A stretch of 64,000 nt of DNA, taken from the NCBI GenBank assembly GCA_013299105.1, contig JAAFJY010000022.1:62001-126000 (forward strand), written 5' to 3'. Numbering within the stretch: position 1 is the first letter of the stretch; the number at the start of each line of letters is the position of its first letter. The position numbers and the translations under genes were made by a program. Below, piece by piece: positions 7,614 to 16,698 of the stretch. Under the pieces are notes generated by a model. It did no database searches. It saw only the letters and a program-made list of their open reading frames with translations, and was not told the DNA's origin. The DNA comes from Chitinophagales bacterium (GTDB lineage: Bacteria; Bacteroidota; Bacteroidia; Chitinophagales; Saprospiraceae).

Positions 7614-9035
7614 ATGAGCGCGATAGCTGGTAGAAAAGAAGAATTAGCCCTCTTGAAATCCTTGGAACAATCTGACGAATCTTCATTTGTTGCAGTTTAT
7701 GGGCGGCGACGGGTAGGTAAAACTTACCTGGTTCGCCACGTTTTTGAGGGGAAATTTAGCTTTTACCTGACGGGAATTGCCAACGTTGGTTTGATGCCAC
7801 AATTGGCAAACTTTTATGCAGCATTGGTCCGGTATTTTCCGGATTATGAGGACAAAGTGATGCCTGATAATTGGTTTCAGGTTTTTCAACTCCTTATAAA
7901 AGCCTTAGAAGAAAGCGATCATGCCCATAAAATCCTTTTTTTTGACGAATTACCCTGGTTAGACGAACCCAATGCGCATTTTATTTCTGCTTTAGAGCAC
8001 TTTTGGAATTCTTGGGCAAGTGCCCGACATGATGTCATTTTAATTGTGTGCGGTTCGGCAGCGTCTTGGATGATCAACAACCTTATCAACAACAAAGGAG
8101 GTTTGCACAACCGCATCACCCACCGCATTCACCTCGATCCATTCACCCTCAGCGAATGCGAAACCTATCTGCGACAAAAAGGGGCAGCATATAGTCGCTA
8201 TCAAATGGTGCAATTGTACATGGTGATGGGGGGAATTCCATTTTACTTGAAAGCCGTTGAGACTGGCAAAAGCGCAACCCAAAACATCAACGATCTGTGC
8301 TTTTCAAAAAAAGGCTTGCTCCGCAAAGAGTTTGAGAACCTCTATGCTTCTCTTTTTAAAAATGCAGACAAATACATCAAAATAATCGAAGCCCTGGCCC
8401 TAAAATCGAAGGGCATGGAACGGCTTGAATTGCTCAAGCACGCTCAATTATCGGACGGAGGATCCGCAACAAAAATTTTGAGAGAATTGGAAGAAAGCAG
8501 TTTCATCACCAAATACCCCGCTTTTGGCAAGAACAACCGCTACGTTTTGTACCAATTGTCCGATTTCTATTCGCTTTTTTACTTGAAGTTCATCAAAAAT
8601 AGCAGCGATTTGGACCAAGACTATTGGCTCAACGCCATCGACAATCCCGAAATCAGGGCATGGAGTGGGTATGCTTTCGAGCAGGTTTGTCTTTATCACT
8701 TACCACAAATCAAACAAGCATTGGGTATTGCGGGTGTGCAAACCCGCTCTTCGGCTTGGATTGGGGAGGCAAACGGGCAAAAAGCACAAATTGACCTGGT
8801 CATCGACCGCCGTGACCAAGTGATTAATCTGTGTGAAATGAAATTTTCGCTTTCTACCTACGAAATTGACAAACGATACGCTGATGAACTGCGGTCTAAA
8901 ATCAGTGTTTTCAAATCAGCTACCAAAACGCAAAAAGCCATTTTTCTGACACTGATCACCAGTTTTGGTTTACAGCAAAATAGCCATTCAATGGATTTGG
9001 TGCAAAATGATTTGAGCTTGGATGTGTTGTTTTGA
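7614..9035 (+). CDS. AAA/STAND-type ATPase with C-terminal PD-(D/E)XK-like domain
   Basis: The protein has 473 residues. Walker A is GRRRVGKT (30-37) and Walker B is KILFFDELPW (about 106-115), followed by a sensor-like CGSAASWM segment. A winged-helix-like middle (around SGGSATKILRELEESSFI) leads to a C-terminal domain where AQIDLVIDR ... INLCEMKFS gives the D...ExK spacing of the PD-(D/E)XK nuclease fold. This is the archaeal-type ATPase plus DUF234 architecture, widespread in Bacteroidota and Archaea with no settled function; roles in DNA maintenance or defence are guesses. The gene sits alone among repeats and pseudogenes, and a related remnant lies at 6653-6910, so this looks like an accessory locus. 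Confidence 0.85.
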   Translation: MSAIAGRKEELALLKSLEQSDESSFVAVYGRRRVGKTYLVRHVFEGKFSFYLTGIANVGLMPQLANFYAALVRYFPDYEDKVMPDNWFQVFQLLIKALEESDHAHKILFFDELPWLDEPNAHFISALEHFWNSWASARHDVILIVCGSAASWMINNLINNKGGLHNRITHRIHLDPFTLSECETYLRQKGAAYSRYQMVQLYMVMGGIPFYLKAVETGKSATQNINDLCFSKKGLLRKEFENLYASLFKNADKYIKIIEALALKSKGMERLELLKHAQLSDGGSATKILRELEESSFITKYPAFGKNNRYVLYQLSDFYSLFYLKFIKNSSDLDQDYWLNAIDNPEIRAWSGYAFEQVCLYHLPQIKQALGIAGVQTRSSAWIGEANGQKAQIDLVIDRRDQVINLCEMKFSLSTYEIDKRYADELRSKISVFKSATKTQKAIFLTLITSFGLQQNSHSMDLVQNDLSLDVLF

Positions 9036-9556
9036 ATCACTATTGCAAGGCGAAAGAAATAAGTCCATTGCCGCTAGTCCCACGTCTCCTGACGGGGACT
9101 GTCCTGATCCGCGTCTCCTGGCGAGCCGAAATGATGCATTAACGCACCAAGAAATAGACGCTTATTTCGTCTCTAGCCCACTGGCATGAACTTGACTGAC
9201 CAACGTTGGGGACCTACGGCCCCGCCAGCATGATCCGCTAGACCCACGTCTCCTGATGGGGACTGCCCTGATCCGCGTCTCCTGACGCATTGGCGAACCG
9301 AAATGATGTATTAACGCACCAAGGAATAGGCGCTATTTTAGTTCCTAGACCGCTGGCAGAACCTTGTCTGACCAACGTTAGGGACCTACGGCCCCGCCAG
9401 CATGCCCCGCTAGTCCCACGTCTCCAGACGGGGACTGCCCTGATCCGCGTCTCCTGGCGCATGGGCGAGCCGAAATGATAGATTAACGCACCAAGAAATA
9501 GGCACTTATTTTGTTTCTAGACCGCTGGCAATCCTGAAAATCCTAATTATCCTCAA

Positions 9557-9793
9557 AACTTCGTAGAAGTTTCACGTTTGTAGCACTTGGTGGCACCCCA
9601 TTCACAGGAACTTCGTAGAAGTTTCACGTTATTGCATCATATTGGTTTGTAGCGGTTTGAGGAGTATTTTAAAGAGGCATTGTCTAAACAACTGAATGTA
9701 CACTTTTTTCAACAATATTTTAACGTGAGACTTCTCCGAAGTCAGGCCCTCTTAGTTTGCCTTTAGCTACAAACGTGCCACTTCTCCGAAGTT
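9557..9793 (+). repeat. hairpin-tipped element A, copy 1
   Basis: A 237-bp element. The left end has two AACTTCGTAGAAGTT-type hairpins, each followed by TCACGTT. The right end, read in reverse complement, has ACTTCGGAGAAGT hairpins followed by CACGTT, giving imperfect terminal inverted repeats of about 80 bp. There is no coding capacity. Related copies lie at 9946-10182 and 45831-46484. Confidence 0.75.
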
Positions 9794-9945
9794 CCCCGCT
9801 AGTCCCACGTCTCCTGACGGGGACTGCCCTGATCCGCGTCTCCTGACGCATGGGCGAGCAGAAATGATGTATTAACGCACCAAGGAATAGGCGCTTATTT
9901 TGTTTCTAGACCGCTGGCAATCCTGAAAATCCTAATTATCCTCAA

Positions 9946-10182
9946 AACTTCGTAGAAGTTTCACGTTTGTAGCACTTGGTGGCACCCCATTCACAGGAAC
10001 TTCGTAGAAGTTTCACGTTATTGCATCATATTGGTTTGTAGCGGTTTGAGGAGTATTTTAAAGAGGCATTGTCTAAACAACTGAATGTACACTTTTTTCA
10101 ACAATATTTTAACGTGAGACTTCTCCGAAGTCAGGCCCTCTTAGTTTGCCTTTAGCTACAAACGTGCCACTTCTCCGAAGTT
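9946..10182 (+). repeat. hairpin-tipped element A, copy 2
   Basis: Second copy, apparently identical to copy 1 and offset by exactly 389 bp, so it arose with the tandem duplication and not by separate insertion. Confidence 0.75.
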
Positions 10183-10336
10183 CCCCGCTAGTCCCACGTC
10201 TCCTGACGGGGACTGCCCTGATCCGCGTCTCCTGACGCATGGGCGAGCAGAAATGATGTATTAACGCACCAAGGAATAGGCGCTTTTTGACCACATCGTG
10301 TCACTTTATCCACCGCAACAGGTTTTGAATCCGCCC

Positions 10337-13300
10337 CTAATTATTCCCCACATTCTGCGTCATGACGTTGTTGTTATTGATCTCGATTTTAATCGCAGGG
10401 GACTTGCCGCCATTTCCCTTTGATGGTTTTGGGATGGTGTAATTGACCAAGACCTCGCCGAGGTCAGCTACTGCATCTGCATCAGGTACCGGGACTTTCA
10501 ACATACGGGTTTCCGGCGTTTCTTGAACCTTTAGCTTTAAGCCAATTTCTACCAGCCTGCTTTTATCCATTGTCACCCCATACAATTTGAATTTCTCTCC
10601 ACTCAGTGCAACTTCTTTGACCCCAGTTTGGCCTTTGATGTAAACACCTTTCACCTCTCCGGTCTTGGGAAACCTGCCGTTGATCAAGATGCTGCCGATG
10701 ACCGTCGTTTCGGAAGGCAGGGCTGGTGTTGTGTTTTCAGAGGTTTTCTCTTTTGTATCTACTTTTAACTCTACACCATCTGTACCCGCTTTTACACCAA
10801 AAGGTACATTTTTATAGATCAGGATCAGGATTATAACAAACAGCCCCACAATAGTAAACCATGCGATCTTGTTCATCTTTTTCAAGTTTTGTTTATTGCC
10901 TTCTTTCGACTCTTCCCCACTTGGCCCAGCGTTATTGATTTGCGTGATATCACCAGCCTCCCCGCCAACATTGCCAATATTGCCGTTTTGCACATTTACA
11001 TGGTAGGTGTCACCACCTTTTTCTGGTTTTTCCATTTCGGGTAGATTTACGTTTATTTCAATGGTTGGAAAGTGTTCATTGCGCTCGCCCCTCCGATAAT
11101 CCCGCTCCATTTGCGCACTGGTAAATCCCAAGCCCCCCATCAAGCGCTCAAAAGACACCACTTGGTTGCCAAAAGAGCAGCGCATGCCCTCCTGGCGATT
11201 TTGGTACATTTCCAGCAGGATTTCCTCGTACTCAAACTCTTTCAACTTCTTGATACCTGGCGTGCTGCAATGCTCGCACACACAAGGGATCATTTTGCTG
11301 TACTGCAAGCGATTGTAAGAATCGTGAATTTTTTCCAATTCTTTGAGCATTTCTTGCAAAAGCAATGCCGCACCGGGGCCCATCGCCCAAAGCTCCAGCT
11401 TGCGGCTGTCGTAGCTTTCTTCGGCCAGGCCCTGGGCTGCGAGGCCATTGCTGGCGGCTACCGCAAAACCCGTTTCCCAGGCGTGGCGCTGGCCGCCCGT
11501 GATTTGCTTGTGCATGGCCACGATGAACTGGGTCATGATGCCCCGAGGCATGAACTCGTATTCGATCAACATGCGCACCCCGCCGTTTTGGATGCTTTCG
11601 CGTTTGAAATCTGCGGGCGGGTTTTTGTCCAGCAATTGGGGAGCGATGTACTCGTTGGTGTCGCCGATTTGGTAGCAGAGTTTGAAGCGTTTCATCAGTT
11701 CCACCAATTCGCTGTCGCGGCCCTGGTATTCTGCTGCCGACCAGATTTGCTTCAATTGGGCGCGTTGGAAATGCCCCTGGTTTTTTTTGACCACCTCATT
11801 GTCCAGGACCTTGAAGACCGCGTCGGTGGCCCAGCGGTTTTGCAGGATAACGATGCGGTCCAAAAAGTCGATGCCTTCGTACCACAAGCAAATGCCCAGG
11901 TTGTGCAGGGTGCGTAGCAGGTCGCCTTGGGCCAATTCATCGTTCAGCCCATTTTTAACACAGACCTCTTGGTACTCCTTGAACTCAATAAAGGGCTTTT
12001 TTTGGCTCAGTTTTTCCAAAGCCTGGCGGGTCTCGCTTTTTTGTTTAGTCATCAGGATGGGCTGCTGCCGGGCGAACATCGTTTCGATGTCTTGTTTGAA
12101 AATTTGAAAATCGCGCAGCTTTTGGGCATCGAATTTTGGATTGTCTGCTTTTCGCAGCCGCCCCAGGTTCAGCTCGTAATCATCGCCCTTGATGATGGGG
12201 CGAAAGCGATTGCGCAGGGTATCCGCTATTTTTACACTGCGGTCGTTTTTTTGGTTTTGCACCAGCAGTACCGGGCTGCCGTCGCCCATCAGCTCGATCA
12301 TGTGCAGCCAATAATCCAGGTCATTTTCTTTGTCGTTGACATCGGTATTCACCACCGCCACATACACGGTGCGTTTGGTCAAAAAGAAGCGGTGGGTGGC
12401 GTGGTAAATCTGCTGGCCCCCAAAATCCCAAATGTGGTATTGGAAGTTTTGGCTAGCCCCCTTTTCATCTTGGTATTGAAAATCTTGCAGCTCAATGTCG
12501 ATGCCCCGGGTGCTTTCATCTTCTTCCGGCAATTGCCTTTCGGTATCGCAGAGCTTGTAGCGCAGGCTGGTTTTGCCCGCACGGGGCTGGCCGATGACGA
12601 TGAGCTTGGCCTCGTTGAGCAGGCGAAGGTCTTCGGCCTTGGTGTTTTGCAGTTCTTCAAAGTAGCGGATGATAGCTTCATTGCCCTGTTGTACGATTTC
12701 TAAAGGGGGATTGGTGATGGGGTTGTTGTGTAGGTTAAGGCCCGATTTATATTCTTTCAAAGTAATGGGAATACCTTTTTTGATCAGGGGTAGTATTGGC
12801 TCAAGATCAGTGATTTGATTGGAACTGAGGTCAAGGGATTGGAGTTGGGTCAGGTTTTTCAAAAAATCCCCATTCGTGATTTGATTGGAACTGAGGTAAA
12901 GCGTTTGCAGTTGATTGAGGTTTTTCAAAAAATCCCCATTCGTGATTTTATTTGAACTGAGGTCAAGCGTATGCAGTTGAGTTAAGTTTTTCAAAAAATC
13001 CCAATTCTCGATTTGATTGAAACGGAGGATAAGCGATTGCAGTTGAGTGAGGTTTTTCAAAGAATCCCAATTCCTGATTTTATAGGAATTGAAGCTAGGC
13101 AATTGCAGTTTGTAAATAGTCAAGTCCAGTATATAATTAAAACTGAGGTCAAGCGTATGCAGTTGAGTTAAATTTTTCAAAAAATCCCAATTCCTGATTT
13201 GATTGTCAATGAGGGAAAGCGATTTCAGTTGTGTGAGGTTTTTCAAAAAATCCCCATTTGTGATTTGATTGAAATTAAGGTCAAGCGATTGCAGTTGAGT

Positions 13301-13633
13301 GAGGTTTTTCAAAAAATCCCAATTCTTGATTTCCCATTTTTGATTATTATCACCACCAAGGTACAATGTTATCAAGTTACTGGGCAGGCAGTCGATTTCT
13401 ACTGCCGATAAAAAGTTACTGGCTCCATAATTATTACTGTTGGTCCATTTCCTTTGTCGCCAATCCCAATACCGATTTGACACCACTAAAGTATCGAGCC
13501 ACTCCATATCCCCTAGGTAGGGCATTACCCTCAGCCCGCACTTTCCGATATCCAAAAAAGAAGCATCATTCCCATGGGCGTGTTTGGCTTTGTTTTCGGC
13601 GATGAGTTCATGTGCTTGTACTACATTTGACAT
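10337..13633 (-). CDS. LRR-Roc-COR (Roco) protein with C-terminal membrane anchor
   Basis: From the ATG at 13633 the protein has 1098 residues. Seven near-identical leucine-rich repeats (DFLKNLTQLxxLxLSxNxI, about 86-311) are followed by a Roc GTPase (GQPRAGKTS Walker A at about 348-356, WDFGGQ as G3), then a COR domain. A bacterial post-COR segment has cysteines (PCVCEHC ... MRCSF), and a Gly/Asn-rich linker leads to one transmembrane helix (about 915-940). About 155 residues, presumably outside the cytoplasm, end the protein. Roco proteins are GTP-dependent dimers involved in signalling. A longer frame starts at a TTG at 13675, but this codon overlaps a good promoter box, so the ATG is preferred. 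The gene is flanked by repeats and not in an operon. The binding partner is unknown. Confidence 0.9.
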   Translation of the reverse strand: MSNVVQAHELIAENKAKHAHGNDASFLDIGKCGLRVMPYLGDMEWLDTLVVSNRYWDWRQRKWTNSNNYGASNFLSAVEIDCLPSNLITLYLGGDNNQKWEIKNWDFLKNLTQLQSLDLNFNQITNGDFLKNLTQLKSLSLIDNQIRNWDFLKNLTQLHTLDLSFNYILDLTIYKLQLPSFNSYKIRNWDSLKNLTQLQSLILRFNQIENWDFLKNLTQLHTLDLSSNKITNGDFLKNLNQLQTLYLSSNQITNGDFLKNLTQLQSLDLSSNQITDLEPILPLIKKGIPITLKEYKSGLNLHNNPITNPPLEIVQQGNEAIIRYFEELQNTKAEDLRLLNEAKLIVIGQPRAGKTSLRYKLCDTERQLPEEDESTRGIDIELQDFQYQDEKGASQNFQYHIWDFGGQQIYHATHRFFLTKRTVYVAVVNTDVNDKENDLDYWLHMIELMGDGSPVLLVQNQKNDRSVKIADTLRNRFRPIIKGDDYELNLGRLRKADNPKFDAQKLRDFQIFKQDIETMFARQQPILMTKQKSETRQALEKLSQKKPFIEFKEYQEVCVKNGLNDELAQGDLLRTLHNLGICLWYEGIDFLDRIVILQNRWATDAVFKVLDNEVVKKNQGHFQRAQLKQIWSAAEYQGRDSELVELMKRFKLCYQIGDTNEYIAPQLLDKNPPADFKRESIQNGGVRMLIEYEFMPRGIMTQFIVAMHKQITGGQRHAWETGFAVAASNGLAAQGLAEESYDSRKLELWAMGPGAALLLQEMLKELEKIHDSYNRLQYSKMIPCVCEHCSTPGIKKLKEFEYEEILLEMYQNRQEGMRCSFGNQVVSFERLMGGLGFTSAQMERDYRRGERNEHFPTIEINVNLPEMEKPEKGGDTYHVNVQNGNIGNVGGEAGDITQINNAGPSGEESKEGNKQNLKKMNKIAWFTIVGLFVIILILIYKNVPFGVKAGTDGVELKVDTKEKTSENTTPALPSETTVIGSILINGRFPKTGEVKGVYIKGQTGVKEVALSGEKFKLYGVTMDKSRLVEIGLKLKVQETPETRMLKVPVPDADAVADLGEVLVNYTIPKPSKGNGGKSPAIKIEINNNNVMTQNVGNN

Positions 13634-13672
13634 GGTTAGCAGGGTTTGGATTTGTGTAGCAAGATATGCAGA

Positions 13673-13680
13673 CAAATATA
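13673..13680 (-). promoter_or_regulatory. candidate -7 box of the Roco gene
   Basis: Minus-strand TATATTTG fits TAnnTTTG exactly, about 40 nt before the ATG at 13633. It overlaps the alternative TTG start at 13675, which argues against that start. Confidence 0.45.
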
Positions 13681-14001
13681 AGCAAATATGCTAAAACCTG
13701 TCTAATGCAACAAGCACCCTGCTATTTCTCAGCACCCCTCACTTCTAATCCAGCCAAGCAAGCAGCAGCCAGGACCTTCCTCCCCTACCCCATTTTTCGC
13801 CCGTTCTACAAGCGCGTTTTTGCCTTAATATTATCGAATCCTTGGTTTGGTTAGTTTGTTGTTTTTTGCACAAGTAATTGATTATCAATTTTTAAAATAA
13901 AAAATTACACACTCTTTTTTCGCTAAAAAACGAAGGCTTTTTCCAGCATCCATTTGTAAAAAGCAATTTTGCTGGCACGTACATAAGTGGTCTAAAGTAC
14001 C

Positions 14002-14009
14002 TAATTTTG
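14002..14009 (+). promoter_or_regulatory. candidate -7 box upstream of leuC
   Basis: TAATTTTG matches TAnnTTTG, but no clear -33 element accompanies it. It would leave a leader of about 245 nt before leuC. Confidence 0.35.
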
Positions 14010-14079
14010 CCCCCGGAATTAGACTTCATGAACAAAAAGTTAAATGGCCATAACAGGGCCTTTTTCGCCTGCTTATCGT

Positions 14080-14120
14080 TTCTTTTTTAGCCCGTAGCTG
14101 GGCTACGAACTAAAAAAGAA
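14080..14120 (+). repeat. hairpin in the leuC leader
   Basis: TTCTTTTTTAG (14080-14090) pairs with CTAAAAAAGAA (14110-14120), with an inner TAGCCC/GGGCTA stem. It could be a leader hairpin or another dispersed hairpin. Confidence 0.6.
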
Positions 14121-14261
14121 GCCTCAATCAGCCAAAAAACTCCTCTGTTCTGGCTCAAAAACCTTCTTTTCATTAAGTCTATTGTAAAAACCACAACCCG
14201 AGCAGGTTTTTGTAAGCATCTATCTACAAAAACGTGCTGCGCGTTGCAAAACTTTCAACAA

Positions 14262-15662
14262 TTGGCGGGTAAAACATTATTCGATAAAATCTGGGAAGCA
14301 CACGTGGTCGAGGAAATCACGGATGGTCCCAGTGTGTTGTACATCGATCAGCACCTGATCCATGAAGTGACCAGTCCACAGGCCTTTGCGGGCTTGGAAC
14401 AGCGCGGCCTGGGCGTATTCCGCACCCAGCGCACCATGGCTACGCCGGACCACAACGTACCCACCATCAACCAGCACCTCCCCATCCAGGACAAGCTTTC
14501 AGCCTTTCAGGTGCAAAAGTTGACGGACAACTGCGAAAAATTCGGCGTGCAACTCTTTGGACTGAACCACCCCTACCAGGGCATCGTACACGTAGTAGGG
14601 CCACAGTTGGGCATCACCCAGCCGGGCATGACCATCGTGTGCGGCGACAGCCACACTTCTACCCACGGCGCTTTTGGCAGCATCGCTTTTGGCATCGGCA
14701 CCAGCGAGGTAGAGATGGTCCTGGCCACCCAATGCCTGATGCAAATGAAGCCCAAGCGCATGCGCATCACCGTGGAAGGTACACTGGGCAAAGGCGTAGG
14801 GGCCAAAGACATCATCCTGTACATCATCGCCCAGATCACGGCGGCGGGTGGCACGGGTTATTTTGTGGAATTTGCAGGTTCAGCATTCCGCAACCTGACC
14901 ATGGAAGGCCGCATGACCGTGTGCAACATGAGCATCGAAATGGGTGCTCGCGGTGGCCTGATCGCCCCCGACCAAACGACTTTTGACTACATCAAGGGCC
15001 GCGAATACGCGCCAAAAGGTGCCGATTGGGACCAGGCCGTTGAAAAATGGTCCAAGCTGTACAGCGACGCCGATGCGGTTTTTGAAAAAGAACTGCACTT
15101 CGACGCCGCCGACATCGAACCCATGATCACCTACGGCACCAACCCCGGCATGGGCATCAAAATCACCCAACGCGTGCCCAAGCTCGACGAAATCGAAGCT
15201 TCTGGCCGGGTGACTTTCGAAAAATCCCTCGACTACATGGGCCTCGAACCCGGCGAACAACTGCTGGGCAAATCCGTGGACTACGTTTTCATCGGCAGTT
15301 GCACCAATGGGCGTATCGAAGACCTGCGCCAGGTGGCCAGCTTCGTCAAGGGCAAGCAAAAAGCCGACAACATCACCGCCTGGATCGTGCCCGGCTCGAA
15401 GCAAGTGGAAAAACAAGCCCAGGAAGAAGGCTTGGTCGAAATCCTGGAAGCCGCAGGTTTCCAACTGCGCCAACCCGGCTGCTCGGCTTGCTTGGGCATG
15501 AACGAGGACAAAATCCCCAAGGGCAAGTACGCCGTTTCGACCTCCAACCGCAACTTTGAAGGTCGCCAGGGTCCTGGTGCGCGCACCATGTTGGCCAGCC
15601 CACTCACCGCCGCTGCGGTGGCCGTGACCGGAAAAATCGTGGATCCCCGCGAATTCAATTGA
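14262..15662 (+). CDS. leuC: 3-isopropylmalate dehydratase large subunit
   Basis: From the TTG at 14262 ([16 protein letters not shown]) the protein has 466 residues, the standard LeuC length; a TTG six codons upstream (14244) is the alternative. LeuC with LeuD isomerises 2-isopropylmalate to 3-isopropylmalate in leucine synthesis. The 4Fe-4S ligands are visible as FIGSCTNGR and [11 protein letters not shown] (Cys and CxxC). The conserved [14 protein letters not shown] substrate-site segment is present. It is the first gene of a plus-strand leu cluster (leuC, leuD, synthase, leuB). The cluster is GC-richer and uniform in codon use, which suits core genes. Confidence 0.97.
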   Translation: MAGKTLFDKIWEAHVVEEITDGPSVLYIDQHLIHEVTSPQAFAGLEQRGLGVFRTQRTMATPDHNVPTINQHLPIQDKLSAFQVQKLTDNCEKFGVQLFGLNHPYQGIVHVVGPQLGITQPGMTIVCGDSHTSTHGAFGSIAFGIGTSEVEMVLATQCLMQMKPKRMRITVEGTLGKGVGAKDIILYIIAQITAAGGTGYFVEFAGSAFRNLTMEGRMTVCNMSIEMGARGGLIAPDQTTFDYIKGREYAPKGADWDQAVEKWSKLYSDADAVFEKELHFDAADIEPMITYGTNPGMGIKITQRVPKLDEIEASGRVTFEKSLDYMGLEPGEQLLGKSVDYVFIGSCTNGRIEDLRQVASFVKGKQKADNITAWIVPGSKQVEKQAQEEGLVEILEAAGFQLRQPGCSACLGMNEDKIPKGKYAVSTSNRNFEGRQGPGARTMLASPLTAAAVAVTGKIVDPREFN

Positions 15663-15674
15663 CCTTGTAGACCT

Positions 15675-15807
15675 AGGAAGCGTAAAAAATAAGGTGTTCC
15701 AATTTGGGTTTAGTGAAAAAAGATAAACAACTGTATGAAAGGAAGTTGTGTTCTTTTTTTTGCTAAACCTCAAAAGCAAATATGCTCACTTTATTTTAGC
15801 TCAAATA
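15675..15807 (+). repeat. 130-bp palindromic dispersed repeat, copy 1
   Basis: It starts AGGAAGCGTAAAAAATAAGG and ends TTATTTTAGCTCAAAT. The outer arms (ATAAGG/CTTTAT-type), the middle arms GGGTTTAG and CTAAACC with flanking A/T runs, and the inner CAACT/AGTTG pair form a long imperfect hairpin. It fills the leuC-leuD gap and ends 9 bp before the leuD ATG. Confidence 0.8.
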
Positions 15808-15816
15808 TCTATTAAT

Positions 15817-16410
15817 ATGGCACGCGATAAATTTACTACGGTGCATTCCAGCGCCGTTCCCGTCCACATCGAAAACGTGGACACGGACCAAATCATCCCC
15901 GCCCGTTTTCTCAAAGCCACTACCCGCGATGGTTTTGGCGAAAACCTGTTCCGCGACTGGCGTTACGACAACAACGACCAACCCATCGCCGATTTTATCC
16001 TCAACAATCCTAAATACAAGGGGACCATTTTGGTGAGTGGCAAAAACTTCGGTTCGGGTTCCAGCCGCGAGCACGCTGCTTGGGCCATTTACGATTATGG
16101 TTTCAAAGTGGTGGTAAGCAGCTTTTTTGCCGACATTTTCAAAAACAACGCATTGAACAATGGCCTTTTGCCTGTGCAAGTGAGCGAGGAGTTTTTGGCA
16201 AAAATGTTCAGCGCCATCGAAAATGACGCCAATACGCAGTTCGAAGTCAACCTCGTAGCCCAAACTTTGACAATTGTGGCTACTGGCGAAACATTCAATT
16301 TCGAGATCAACACCTACAAAAAAGAGTGCATGATCAATGGCTTCGACGACATCGACTACCTGCTCAACCTCAAAGGCAAGATTGAGGCTTTTGAAGGAGC
16401 TAGAGCGTAA
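15817..16410 (+). CDS. leuD: 3-isopropylmalate dehydratase small subunit
   Basis: The protein has 197 residues from the ATG at 15817 ([21 protein letters not shown]). [13 protein letters not shown] and [12 protein letters not shown] are the signature aconitase swivel-domain motifs of LeuD. It partners LeuC. A longer frame from 15748 exists, but its first 23 codons are encoded by the dispersed 130-bp palindromic repeat and have no LeuD similarity. Because that repeat sits between leuC and leuD, it is probably transcribed as part of the operon and may influence leuD translation. Confidence 0.97.
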   Translation: MARDKFTTVHSSAVPVHIENVDTDQIIPARFLKATTRDGFGENLFRDWRYDNNDQPIADFILNNPKYKGTILVSGKNFGSGSSREHAAWAIYDYGFKVVVSSFFADIFKNNALNNGLLPVQVSEEFLAKMFSAIENDANTQFEVNLVAQTLTIVATGETFNFEINTYKKECMINGFDDIDYLLNLKGKIEAFEGARA

Positions 16411-16698
16411 AGCTAGTTGAAAAGTTGAAAAGTTGAAATGTTGAAGGGTTGAAGAGAACTCAGTAAGCAGGGAGTTCATCGACAAGTTTATTTGAGCAGA
16501 AAAGTACCGACAGGTAAAAAGGAGTGCGCTCGGCCCAGTCTCCGGACTTGGTCAAATAGCTTTGCATCTCTGACACAAGACGGGACTAAACAAGCATTTT
16601 AACTTAACTTCTTCATCTAAAAACGAGGTCCCTTCTTTTCAACATTTCAACCCTTCAACATTTCAACTACTTTCACAAACCCGCACAACCCTACATCA

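Larger units (their letters stand above)
9504..10281 (+). repeat. 389-bp tandem duplication
   Basis: Positions 9504-9892 and 9893-10281 appear identical by eye. Each copy holds one hairpin-tipped element (9557-9793 and 9946-10182) plus one CCGCTAGTCCCACG unit. The lack of differences suggests a recent duplication, or an assembly artefact. Confidence 0.8.
9072..10285 (+). repeat. five copies of the CCGCTAGTCCCACG unit
   Basis: Copies start at 9072, 9235, 9407, 9796 and 10185. Each carries hairpins CGTC-TCCT-GACG and, in most copies, GCGTC-TCCT-GACGC, then GAAATGATGTATTAACGCAC and a segment ending GGAATAGGCGCTT. The first three alternate with GACCAACGTTRGGGACC blocks. Spacing is irregular (163, 172, 389, 389 bp), so this is not a CRISPR array. 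Confidence 0.8.
9036..10336. other. 1.3-kb non-coding block of stacked repeats
   Basis: No credible gene. The block is built from five copies of a unit starting CCGCTAGTCCCACGTCTCC, blocks of the GACCAACGTT family, and two hairpin-tipped elements carried on a 389-bp tandem duplication. It separates the ATPase gene from the Roc-COR gene. Confidence 0.8.
13681..14261. other. intergenic region between Roco gene and leuC
   Basis: No gene seen. It contains a candidate promoter at 14002-14009 and a long hairpin at 14080-14120. No leucine-rich leader peptide or T-box/attenuator structure was recognised upstream of leuC. Confidence 0.5.

Noticed and set aside
9072-10285. Possible CRISPR array
   Set aside because: Repeats are over 100 bp, spacing is irregular, the intervals are themselves repeated and no cas genes are near.
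14880-15779. 299-codon minus-strand frame opposite leuC
   Set aside because: Antisense to LeuC with its cysteine motifs; biased composition and no recognisable domains.
15748-15816. 23-codon N-terminal extension of LeuD
   Set aside because: Encoded by the dispersed repeat; LeuD family proteins begin near the ATG at 15817.
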